The notes under the pieces are model-generated. The model saw nothing but the letters and a program-made list of their open reading frames with translations, searched no databases and was not told the DNA's origin. A program made the position numbers and the translations under genes. Shown here one piece after another: positions 25,481-37,440 of a stretch of 64,000 bases of DNA. The DNA comes from Sinonovacula constricta (taxonomy: Eukaryota; Mollusca; Bivalvia; Cardiida; Solecurtidae): NCBI GenBank assembly GCA_007844125.1, contig CM017565.1, positions 8,134,885-8,198,884 of the forward strand, given 5' to 3'. Position 1 is the stretch's first letter, and the number at the start of each line of letters is the position of its first letter.

Positions 25481-28400
25481 TCAATCGACAACAGGAACGA
25501 CAAGAATCGCATCTGAACTTCCGTTAGCAATGTTATGTCTGTCAGTTTTGATCAAGTCAACTTTTGCATCAGCAACAATGAAAACGTAAGGCAAATTAGA
25601 CAATAGATTAAATAGTTTGTCTGTTTAATTTCTGTTAAACAAATTGAACAATTTATAAGTGCCCTTTCATTTTTTGGCAAGCGGTGTATTTATTGTTGTT
25701 TTTTTTGCTCCAAGAAATAATCTTTTAGGTATCCGGAGAAAGTGTTTAACTAAATACAGTTAAGGTGAATAGACGTTTAAATGTTGACCGTCTTCGATAT
25801 CATATCTCTGTTATCGTGTATTAAAGATCCCCCGACTGTCGACCCGCTGCGATGTCCAACCTGTCAACAGCCGGACAGGATCAACGTCCTCTGAACAAGG
25901 CGGCGGACAAACAGATTAGATACCCCTCTTGACGAGACTTACTTTGTTCAAAGGTAGTCCTGGCTCAGATAACAAGGCATCAGACGGCAGTACGTTAACA
26001 ATGATGGACAATGACGCTCCATTATCTAAATTCGCACCAGAATATGACAGGCACGGGCTTAAGAGAATGACGAATTATGATAATTGGTAAATTATTGTCG
26101 GGGTCATTTAAGGTGAATGTTCTGTGGATTATGAAAGTTAAAACTCAGACGTGAGGGGCAGTCATTGAAAGTGTTGTTTACAATGACGGATCAGCGGAAA
26201 ATCCTAGCAAAATACATATCATTTGCGGATCTACATTAAAATTATATATGTAATCTTTTAAGAGTCATGAACTTCACAGATCTGAGCTAATGTCAACGTA
26301 CTTTCTGATGCCACATTAATACAAATAAAATTTGAGCATGAACTAAATAAGGAATTTTACAGCACGTTTATTGTTGTTTTGACTCAAATCTTTCGTTAGG
26401 GAAGACAGCGTGTATTTATCATGTTAAAATAGTATATTTCTGAAAATAATGCCGGAATGGCAATATATTTTCAAGCAATATTTACAAAAATAATTCAAAA
26501 CACATCAATCTGTATCGTTATAATAGGTTAAATGAATGAAATAAATGTAAAAAGTTTTATCAATGCAAAGTAGAGGAAATAAAGGTGAAATGCCAAATTC
26601 AAGCAGCTTACTGAAAACAATGTTAAAGTAAATACAACAATTGTTTCCATGTTCTGTTGAAACCATGTTCCTGTTCTCGGACAGTGTTGGATTTCTAGTC
26701 TCCTCCTATACGTTCATTCTGCACAAAGTTGACACCGACATACTGATATATGTATGGAAACGAACCATTTGCTCTGGACAGATGTAACGGAATCCATCGC
26801 CGATGGGACAAAAAACCGGCTATCGATTGTCTTGAGGGACAAACGGAAAGGGACATTTGTCAACCTCTACACTAACGTTCTATAAATTGCTGACAAATTA
26901 TACCCTCCGTCGGGTATCGCATGATCAGTTTATTGCCGTCGTTGTTCCGTGTGACGATGATTGATTGCGTGAGACGTGCTAGACTGTGTGTATCACTGTC
27001 GCTCACAAATCAACAACTTGCATTAAGACAGCTTAAATGACTGCCGGAAGTTTGGTTGCTGTAACCCATTCAGACAGATCGACAACCTCTGTCTGTCGGC
27101 ATGATATTCTTGAGTTTAGCATTTCTTTGCGATTAAAATCATCCTGTTATCTTCATTATTGACTTAGTGCTAACAAAAAGATGAAGCAAGTATTGAATTT
27201 TGATTCTAAAATGGCATAACCTACTGGGCACGCTAGTAATTTACATATTAATGTACAATAATATCCTAGTCATTACTCTAGTAGGACCGACAACATGTAC
27301 AAAGATAATTATGTGTTTATACAAGGACATGTTTAGGAGAACCTATTTTGGCAGTTCTATCTTTCATGTTTGAAGAAAAACAATATTAACGTATTTTTCC
27401 ATACCCACTGAAGGACAGCTTTTGTGTGACTTGTGAGTCAAGTGTTGTATAGCCAGAAGTGACCTGGTGAGAGTCTAGAGGTGAGGTCAGGTAACTAACC
27501 ATGCTAATTACAGGTGAGTTAGATAGTGGGCGGGGACTGTACTCATGGAGCGACCTCGGGTGTGAGAGGAACGAGTATACCGAGAGGGACAAGCCGTATC
27601 CTACGTTGGTTGTCGGGTGCAAGATTGGCGAATGGAAGCATAATCTGTTAATGCATATAAGTAAATATACAAACTCATTTACCGGGCGAGTTATTAAAGG
27701 GGTGTTATGAAATGGAAAGGGAATAGCGGATGTCAAGCATAAGAAATCTGTAAACAAGGGTCAAATTTGAGGACTTATGTTAATGTTTTATACGGTTTTT
27801 GATGTGATGTAATGTCCTTTTTAGTTTAATACCTTAAAAACCAAATTGAAGAGTATTTTAAAACGTGTAAAATCTTCACTTTTCAATATACATATTCGTT
27901 AACTTATTATTTATCATCGTCAAAGCGGAAATAAAAAATAAATAAACTGGAATATTTATCAAGAAGTATGTTGGCTTGAAAATGACTGCAGATGTGTAAA
28001 TCCTTATAACAATGGTGTTCTATCAATAGATTTTTCCTTTTGAAGACATTTCAGTAATAAATTAAATGTTAGTCTGACATTTAGGGGTACTGATATAAGA
28101 ATGTGCCTGAAAAATGATAAATTGCCCAAAAAAGACTCCAACCATCACCCAACATGTATCTTGGGTGTCATTTAGTCTAAAGATAATGAGTTTTGATGAT
28201 AATTTTCATTAATGTATCTTTATTTTCTGAAAAACATCCATTTTAATGATCTTAACATGTACCAGTATCCATTTTTATATAACAGTGAAAGGAGTCAAAT
28301 GTGCTGGGAACAGAAACAGGCACATACAGTGTCACATACCAAAATTACCGTATAGGTTTTGCATATAAATGATCCTCTTGTCTACTTTTCTGAGTTATAT

Positions 28401-29889
28401 ATAATACAACAAGCATTATTCTTCATATTTACACCTTACTACGATAGTTAGAGACAAAGAATTATGTTGAAATCTGGATAAAATGCCATGAAAACAATGT
28501 GAGATTGTGTTTTTGTTGGTTTTTTTTGTGTGGGTTTTTTTTTTTTTTTTGGTATTTTTTTTTTCATTTTTTAAAACCTGTTTTGAACAGGTCAGCATCC
28601 TATTCTTGACAAAATAGGGACTCCAACATATAACTGTGTGCTTTGAAGAGTCCTGCATTCACCAAGTATAGCTAAATATTTCTTAAAACCTTACAACCAT
28701 TACTTTCTGGCATGCAAATATTCAAATCGCTCTCTTAGTAAGACGAAGTCGTGACCCAGACCTTGGCCGGATTGTGCCGCCTTAGAGATTTGCACGTTAT
28801 GTGACATCGAAAAACAATGCTTCTAAATTTTTATTAAATAATGGAATCATGTCATGTTAGAAGAACAGTCTGGTACTTGGTGCAGTATTTTTTTTACTTA
28901 GCAGATACTATGCACTTAAGGATGGATTTTTCTGCATTTTTGAGACAAATCTTCGAAACTATCCATTTTTAAATCCATAAATACAATAAAATTCATAAAA
29001 AATAAATATTAATTAAGTTATCCAGTCTAATCAATAATAGATAAAATAGTCACATGCATGTTTATATGCTGTTTTAAATGTAAGTTGTTATACATTTTTA
29101 AATTTAGATTTTCACTGAAAAAGGGCCATTAAAATGCACTGTGAGCATAAAGTAATTGTATGCAAAAATGGACCCCCATTTTATTTATTTTGATGAAAAA
29201 TACAAAACATTTCATCCTTTCTTTGGAAATATATAAGAATATATATTTTTTAATTAAAGAAGTTTTGAAGCAAGAAGTGATGCTTAAGCGGTTACACTAA
29301 ATACAGACCGGAAGTAGAATGTGAGACACAGGCTTTTTCTCTTTAGTAACAGTCTGTTGCTATGTTTTGCATTAAATTTTCTATGCTGAAGACAATCCCA
29401 ACCTTTTGGTGTCAAAAGGAAGCTGAAACTATGTAGAATTAAATGAAAACAAAAGCATTTAACCCTATGCACAATAACATTTACAGAAAGTACATATTTC
29501 ATTGAAATTTGGCAGTTACCGACTGGCAATTTGGAGGTATGCGCATTCTATGAAGCAGAACCTTCTTACAAGTTGCAAAAGTTGCCTTATTTCTAGGTAT
29601 TTCTGATAGAAAATAAATAGCTCGTTTCACCTATGTATGGTTAAGGTGCAATTTGTTTCCATCTTTTCGAGATTATAGAAAAAACTTATATAGTGGTTAA
29701 GACATTTCATGAACCACCAGATCGACGTCTGTCTACATTTGTGTATAGTTTAAGACCTGATGTCAGAAAATTAAAGATAAGTATTCAAATGCCAGACATG
29801 GCAATTATATCAATAATGCATTTGATTAAACACAACCAAATTGTTAAATGATGGCTCGCTTACAATACGGCTTTGCATTTGTTTTGTTT
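25481..29889. other. Non-coding stretch, partly GC-richer near 25.8-26.1 kb
   Basis: 25800-26100 and 26750-27120 are less AT-rich than average but contain no recognisable exon. A 26-codon ORF at 25851 (ATG TCC AAC) and an overlapping pair at 27386-27757 have no known domain. A T-rich homopolymer tract covers about 28509-28565. The rest is AT-rich filler. Confidence 0.4.
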
Positions 29890-30110
29890 TAAAGTACATC
29901 GCAACGGTGCAATCTTGATCGTTATAGCGTCGCCAAGCTAGTTTGGTGTGGAAAGACGACAGACAAAAATCTGGATAGAACCACCAACGCACCCCTGATC
30001 CTTGTCGCATTAAATCCTTCGCCCAGGTCTGGATTCGAACCACCGCTGTTAAAGGATTAAACGATCTGAGAAGTTAAATCGGTGAGTCTACCACTAGGCC
30101 ACGGGCCCCG
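29890..30110 (-). mobile_element. tRNA-derived SINE or relic, minus strand
   Basis: On the minus strand the sequence starting near 30110 reads GGGCCCGTGGCCTAGTGGTA, with a very good A box (TGGCCTAGTGG), and a perfect B box GGTTCGAATCC at 30031-30041. The acceptor arms and the T stem do not pair properly, and the A-to-B distance of about 50 nt is long. It is therefore a tRNA-like element rather than a working tRNA. Its left extent is a guess. A head fragment of the same type (CCCGTGGCCTAGTG) is seen on the plus strand at 61074. Confidence 0.6.
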
Positions 30111-33100
30111 AGTTGGTTCTACTATCACTATGGGTCTTGTATCTTGACATTGTACGTTATAAAAATTAGTGCGAATTTTTTAGAACTAAAACATAGAAGA
30201 TAAAAACAGAGAAAGATGTACATGAACTCACTGTTATCTGGTAAAGATGTTACTTAGACGTATAAACAGATAGGTTACGATCAGCAATGATGAAAAAGTA
30301 CCGATGGTACAAACATCTTGTAACGTTTTTATTGGCTATTTGTGAAAGAAATCACCGTGGTGGCGCTAGAGAAGGGAGCCGCCCTTGAATGTTAGACGTC
30401 TGGGCAGCCATAAACTGTCAAATCAGGGAACAAGGAACCCGGAAAATGCAACATAAAACCGGAGCTATAATCTCTGGCACGGTGTTAAAGGTCAAAGTAC
30501 GGCTTCTACTCGAACCACTAGGTTGAATTGTGTTTGTTGCTGATTTCTTTCAATAGTACACTTTCAATTATAACGTAACGAACCGACATCTTCGTTAGAT
30601 TTTAAACTGACTTAAATTGAAATTTAGACGCAAAAGCATATGCAGTGGACCTGCAGATTATGTAACTCTAAACTACAGCGAACAAGAGTAAACTAAGAAT
30701 GAGACTGATAATGTATACATGTAATCAATAACTAGTAAATACCCAGTCATAAAACATAGTTCACATGAACACGTCTACATCTAGAGTATACTAGTTAACA
30801 TCTGTAAGGTATACAAATTGAACAGAAAGTGTTTATACCAAGCGAAGTTGGAATTAAATACCATCACGATCTTTTATGCTTCAATGTATTTCTTGTAGCA
30901 TTTTATCTCATCTCTTGATAATATATGATGAAATAATAAAAATCGTAATTTCAATTGCGAATTATTATTTCATATTTTGTCTGAATTGGCTTTCAATTCA
31001 TTGCTACAGATGAATATATTAGAATAATTAGCGATGCGACAAAGTTATGTCTTACTGCATGCACTATCAAGTGGTGCCTCTATGAACAAACTAGGTCTAC
31101 ATGTATTCAATCAAAGGGAAATATACTACACGTGGTTTTGTGTTTGTTCATAAACTAACAACAGTTTTTTTGCGTTTTTTATTGATGTTGTTGTTGCTGC
31201 TGTTGCTTTTTGCTGACGTGCACATGGCACTTCATATCAAAACGCCGTAAATATTACGCTATCTAAGGCTTCAAACATAAAGCTTAAAGAATTTTAAGTT
31301 TACCGCGACATAGCCTGAGCACGGTGCCCCACAGGACGAATCGTCTGACTGTTACAAAGCCGCATGCACTCCGGCGACCAACGACCCTCATCCAGCTTCG
31401 TTATCACATTTGTGGGGTTTTCATGTCAATTTTCTACCCCGGTATTACAGATATTTTCACGCAAGTTGATGTCGAATTAGGCACAATCAGTGCACAAAGT
31501 ATTTCATAAATCAGCGAAAATAAACATCGCTTCTTCTCTTATCGGCCTTTGATACTCCGTTTTATCGCCCATCCGCCGCCATACGGGCAGGGATCCCAAT
31601 AAAATAAAGCTCTAACATTATAAAATTGAAAACAATTCACTGATAATCTTACAAAAACATTGTGCTTAGACCGGATTATGGACCTCAAACGTTGGACGAT
31701 AGCAAACCAACGTTGCCAAGATCTTAAGTTTTCAAGTCTGGATATTACATTCTAACCTTTGTCGCTAAAATCGCTTATGTTGTATTGGTCGTTAAATCAC
31801 CCAAACATATGTCTCCTATCTGTTACCAGTAGACCAGGAGACATGACGGCAGTCGATTAAAAGCACATGTTTCTATCTTCCATTTAGGATACATTTAAAA
31901 CTATACAATTCCAAGGTTGTTGCGTGAGGGTGGTGTGGGTGGTGGGGTTGCGATGAGAAAAAAAAATCCTCTAGCATTGAACGTGCAATATTTGATTATA
32001 TGTATTTTCATTTCAGGGATACGTGGTATTTACATTTTTCATAACAGGTTGCATTGTAAAGTCAGTAAAAGCTCTCGGAATCGATTGAATTGAACTTGGT
32101 ACGACAGAGTTTAAAGCCCCGAACTGGAAGCAATGAGCTTAATTTGTAAATAAGCAGCATTTAACATTTGCGGTTACTAAATAGCCATTATACACATTAT
32201 TGGTAGTTGTATTTTTCAAGAGATCATAAAGCTTGTCATGAAATATAAACTGTCTGAAAGAATTATGTCAAACAAGGTAACTTTAAACAAGACTGTCATT
32301 TATTACCTAATGAAAGATAAACCTTACGATGGGCGTGTTCAGAGCACCTTTAGTACTCAATTCAATAATGGAGGTTGGTATAATTACAGGCGATGTAACC
32401 AGGCGTTTAACTGCCGTGCCCCTACTAACTTGATTTAGGTTTCATAAAACAGTACGTGACTCATCCTGACAGACATTGGATGTTGGGTTAGTTAGGTTAG
32501 TTAATGTGACTAGCTTGACAAAAACAAAGAAACCCTAAATATTAGTTGGGTTGCAGTCCAGTATGTAAGTATTAAATATCTCAAACGTTGAAACGGTGGC
32601 AACTGTTATCGTAGGTATGCATTATAGCTTTTTAAAAATCATCAATAGTTCTATTCATCCTTATTTACTAACAGGACTGTTTATCAATACCATACACTTG
32701 GGACTTCGGGGGGATAGGGGTATTTGTTCAGAACAATAAGCGTCTGAAAGGCGAACTGAAACAATAATTGCTGGGCCTTTGTAACTGTTAACCAGCTTCG
32801 TAAGTAACAATTGATTCATTATAAAAATTGCGTCGAATAGAAAGCGTTAATAAATTATTTAAATATCAGATGGCAAAGAGGTGTTTTCTGTCTGCAGTGC
32901 ATGTCCACCGAGGCAAACGCTGTACAAGCAGCTATCTTGATATACCCGGTATTTATCATCTTACCCTTTCTGGAGTGTGATGCGTTAGCAGTGAATGCAG
33001 AGTTACTGTTTCACACAATAAGCTGTCGAACTAACACTTTTTTCTGTATCCACGGTGGCGACAGAAATGTAGTTCTAAGTATTTCCAAGACATGAAATGA

Positions 33101-35795
33101 GGAATTTCAACGAAATAATCAAATAGTTAAAATTTCGAACGAGTTACGAATTAGTACGTCCAGTTTGTTTAGACTGGATAAAATTATAAAATGCTCACTA
33201 AATGAACTTCGAATTTGCAAATGAATTCACCATCAATAGCTCGTATAAGCACAGCTTCCTTACTCCTCGATAGTGACCACTTGTCCCGCGTTAAAGTGGC
33301 TCAACCGGCCCTTGTTCCCCGACCCTTAACCTTCTGCTTATGTCCACTTCATTGAAAAGGGATTGTATAAATTGCGAACGGGAGGTTCTTCTACAACAAA
33401 AAAGAGTACCGCAAGTGACCTGCACCGGTTTTCATTTTCTCAAAATGTGACATCTTTTCCGGAGAAATGAATACCTCTGTGCTTGCAGCATTTTTGTTAA
33501 TTATTCAGAAAGCACATCTAAGATGTTGGCGTCAGTTTACTTTGTAAACAAGATGGTTGTTGTATTAGTATGTCTGCATCCAAGTAAAGCTGGGAGGCTA
33601 AAATGTTTCGGCAAATCAACATCGCAACAGCCTTTTCAGTGAATGGACCAGCCGCACTTGGTGGGAGCTCAGTAACAACCTGTTATTTGTTACCAATGAA
33701 TGAATTAAGTTTTCACTAGACTACCGCCTACACTTTGGTAAAATTGTTAAATGATCTATGTTGTTTTAGGGCTTATATAGTTGTTGTTTTTTCTCATTCA
33801 GAAAATGATTTGACTAAACTCACCAACACTATAAATATGCATTACAGGATACGATTATTGAGGTTTGTTTCCTCTAAGAAATGCTTGACAAATGAAGGGA
33901 AGCCAGACCAAATTCTGGTATTTAAAAAACAGGTTGAATATGTAAAACATTGACAAGAATCATACGTCGACAAGAATGACAATAATTTAGGTATACATCA
34001 ACTATTGTTAGTATGAGTTAGGTTTGATAGACGTACGCTTACCGGTGATTAGATTACAAAATAAAATTAAATTTCGCCAAGAACTACAATCTTAAACAAA
34101 AACATTGTAAAGTATGGACATCTTTGCTGTCGAGATCTCTATCAAATGACGGCAGACGTGCAAAAGTCGACAATACGTTATCTTGTTTTATTAGCCGTTT
34201 ACAAGGTAATAGAAACTGCACTGTCTAGTCGTAGACAGAAGAAGGTACACTAACGACAGCCGCTATGTGGTTCCCAGGTGTGACTGCTTGGACATAGATC
34301 AGAAATGCATGCATGGCGTAACGTAAACTAGAAACATGCAATCGGAAACGAGACAAGCACAGTTAGCAGAACACGGTGAGAAGTGTAAAGTACAAGCGGC
34401 CTGTATCGGATTTCCACTGCACATGTTGCGAATGTTGCGAGTGGCTGGAATTCGGGACAGTTACCCAAATATATCTATAGATATAATGATATGCACATTA
34501 TATTCTAATGGGACCGTTTCGTAATTTGAAATGCAAATTATACTTTAATATCATTGTTTGACGTTATGGTGGGATGTGTCTTATATAAGTACGCTGTGGT
34601 GATTAAGTTAACATGTGTGGTCTGGTTAGGGTTAACATAGACGAATTCCAACTATTGTTGTTGTTGCTGAAACTTCTACTGTTGCTGCTGTCTGTGATGT
34701 TCAAACAGCATGGTCTTACATAGGCCAACAATCGAAAGTGGTAACAGGTACACGGTACGTTCAAATAGCAATATTTAGAGGCATTATCATACAATTGCGC
34801 GATTAACTATTTCTTGCAATTCCTTTCTTTTTTTCTCATTGTTTATGCACTTGGTAGGAAGTGATGAGTACAGCAAATATCTTGTGTGTTCATCATAAAA
34901 GTAAATAACGCAAGAAATGTTAGAAATATATTTACTGACGTCATCACGTCGTAGACCGCTCTCAGAAAAGAAAGAAAAGGTTATTATTTTAATAAACCAT
35001 CAGTTTACTAATTTAAAAACCATGATCCTACCACAAAACTCATCTCACAGACTATCAACATATGCTCATAACAGTACCGAACATATCCATATAATGAACA
35101 TTATTAGTTTTCTGAATCTATAGAATGCATTAAACGTAGTAATTAAACAGGAACCTGTAATCAGTAACCAAACAGTAAAAGATATCACATGATGGTTATT
35201 CATGAGATTGTTAATTCAAGCAATATAAATTAACATTATATCAGACACAATTTATCTGTCTGATTTGCTTTGTACGTTATGTTGTATTTTGGGCCAGAGT
35301 CCTATATGTACCAATAAAATGTTAGGAATCGATACATACATGAATTTTATCACCTGTGTGAAAATTAGATCGACTTGGTGATCATAATACATTCCGTTCG
35401 TGTTATGCATGTCTACGTTTATAGTGTTGGAACAGTGAATGCTAAATGGTTCATTTGTGGCAAATCACTTTTGTAAAACATTGTTAACAGCTATTCACGA
35501 AGGACGCTTTGACACATGTGTACAAACATACGAATGACTCACAATATTGTGTAGTAATTATATATTTAACGCAGTCTAACTTTCTAATTTTACTGTTTGT
35601 TGTCACAGTTCCGCAACAAAATAACATGAAGTATCTACGTTGCCGGCAGTGTGATTTAAAGAGACAAACAAAAACAGCGTGGAATAGTTGTGTTATTATA
35701 TAAACTTCAATCGTTTGATTAAAACGGATACGTCGTGAGCGTAAACAGATTAAAATCTATATTGAAAATAATTGAATATAAAAATGGTTACTTAC
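30111..35795. other. Non-coding stretch; predicted intron of the metalloprotease-like gene
   Basis: This lies downstream (minus strand) of the donor at 35795, so at least its right part should be intron. I looked for the next propeptide exon and for a zinc-binding HExxHxxG exon on the minus strand and did not find one. A G-rich stretch (about 31927-31948) and a TGACGTCA octamer at 34936-34943 are the only small features. Plus-strand ORFs of 60-72 codons show no domains. Confidence 0.4.
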
Positions 35796-36160
35796 GATGC
35801 CTTTGCAAATAGATATGGCAGCTTTTGAATTGTTGTGTGACGTCACATGTCCGTGATAGAGACATTTGGATAAATAATCTACATCAGTATCTATGACGTC
35901 ACCTGTGGTTGGAATGACGTCATTGTTATTATTGTCAGTGTTGTTGTCGTGTCCTGAGGTTCCATGGTAGATTTTGAAAGATGGCGAGAGAAGATGCGAG
36001 TTGTGTGACAATTTGATATGAAATGAGTCCTGCAAAGAGCTAATGTTGATGAAGAGATCGGCCGAGACGCTCCTTTTGGTTCTGCCGACCGAGGACAGCT
36101 GGGATAAAGGTATACGTCCATGGTCTTCGTGAAAGACGTGTGGTACAACTATCTCATATT
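35796..36160 (-). CDS. Internal exon of an ADAMTS/ADAM-like metalloprotease (M12B propeptide)
   Basis: Read on the minus strand, this 365-bp segment follows a polypyrimidine tract and AG (acceptor at 36161-36162) and ends at a GTAAGT donor (35795-35790). After two bases completing a split codon it gives 121 codons without a stop. Residues 1-6 are YEIVVP. Residues 46-63 (FHIKL...LLSPSFKI) match the propeptide strand pattern of reprolysins. Residues 99-121 show the family signature: CLYHGHV, then NSKAAISICKGI, with Cys99 and Cys118 at the expected spacing. A basic RTKR tetrapeptide lies at residues 26-29, and residues 70-94 are an Asn/Asp-rich insert. Sequons occur at N38 and N109. In this family the propeptide keeps the secreted zinc protease latent. 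The layout, with a basic stretch before the F/L-H-I/L-x-L block, looks more like ADAMTS than ADAM, perhaps the procollagen N-proteinase group, but that is a guess. The other exons were not found. The exon could belong to a live gene or a pseudogene, but the clean splice sites and open frame favour a live one. Confidence 0.85.
35838..35922. promoter_or_regulatory. Three TGACGTCA (CRE-type) octamers inside the exon
   Basis: The palindrome TGACGTCA, the full consensus site for CREB/ATF bZIP factors, occurs at 35838-35845, 35894-35901 and 35915-35922. All three lie inside the coding exon. They are encoded in two different reading frames (GDVI and NDVI use one, HVTS another), so they are not simply a repeated peptide. 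Function is unproven, and coding overlap may be chance. Confidence 0.35.
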
Positions 36161-36162
36161 CT

Positions 36163-37440
36163 GAAAAAGATAGACGAGTTTTTAACTAGCGACAGTGTCA
36201 ATTTGTTATAACAAAGTCTATTACATATTTTCTCTGGTTACTCATCCTCAATGTACAACGAGAACTTTAAACTGTTTGATGGCGCAAAACCACAAACCCA
36301 GTTGAAACATTTTAAAGATCCGGTTACAAGATGAAACTATATAAGCTAACTTTTTAGCCATACGTTCATCATCAAAGATTAAAAATTAGTTAATAATTAA
36401 TTAATTTTAACCGTTTACTCTTTAGCAATGATACAAGTACAGAAAAACAACATATTTAATAGATATTTACATTTACTGGAGATAATTGTACAATTTGGAA
36501 CAAATACCAATACAATACAATGACTAATATTTATGTCTAAAGCGTACAACGAAGTTGAAAAATGAAGTTCTTTGTGAGTATAAAATAAACTTGTCATTTA
36601 AAATTGTCAATTATGTCTGAAATGCTAGATTTCAAAACCCTTTTAAACCACATATCGGAACGAAAGATGTATATTTGGCATAGGTGAGCGTTTTGTATTA
36701 TCATAAACAAACAAGTGGTTCAACGAAATTTAGTAAGTTCACGTTAGAGCTTTGTCGTTCTTCTGTTACATGATTTATTACTGGGTTTGATATGTAATAT
36801 CCATTACGCATCGGATTTTTATCTTTCAATATTACAACGAAAGAATGACGAAGGAGTCTTTTACCGGAGATGTCTGCTTTGAAGAATATGTTCCCATGTT
36901 GCATCCGATCTCTAGAGAGCATTAAACTTTGAGCACATATTGTTAAATAACAGGCAGACATGTCCATATCTGAGCAATTAATCTCTTTTGATTGTGCAAT
37001 TATTGCAATGGCATTGAATAGCATTTTAACTACAATAACAGTTTATAAATTTTAATTACCTAGTGTTTAGGGTGGCCAGGCGATGTCGGAATGAACCGAA
37101 TGTCCCCACAACATCTTTGATGTTATATTTGTCACTGCATGTGTAACCCCATCCGCATTTGAAACGCAATCTTGACGTGGGTTAACTAAAGATGTTCCGT
37201 GTACACTTGCATACAAATTTCACATTTTACTTTTTGTTAAAAATTACGTCAGATGATTAAAGAAAACACAACAAAGACACCTGAGAACACGTAAATGTAG
37301 ATATAAAAGAATAGAACAAAATATAATTAATTTAAGTAAAGGAAGTCATGTGTCTATTTATATTTTACTACATACGACACTGTCATATCCAACAACAGCC
37401 ACTGTCAAAACCAAGCACCATCCATAAACATGTAGCTTTA
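36163..37440. other. Probable upstream intron of the metalloprotease-like gene
   Basis: This lies immediately 5' of the acceptor on the minus strand. A 107-codon minus ORF (36701-37024) begins with ATG but has neither a signal peptide nor any resemblance to the start of a metalloprotease. No first exon with a hydrophobic leader was found. Confidence 0.4.

Noticed and set aside
27386..27757. 123-codon minus ORF overlapping a 69-codon plus ORF
   Set aside because: Neither translation shows a domain.
30031..30110. Functional tRNA gene on the minus strand
   Set aside because: A and B boxes are good, but the acceptor and T stems do not pair and the arm spacing is too long.
31927..31948. Second G-quadruplex
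   Set aside because: Only three G runs of three or more are clear.
36701..37024. 107-codon minus ORF as the first exon of the metalloprotease gene
   Set aside because: No signal peptide, no similarity to a propeptide start, and no suitable donor that fits the split-codon phase was seen.
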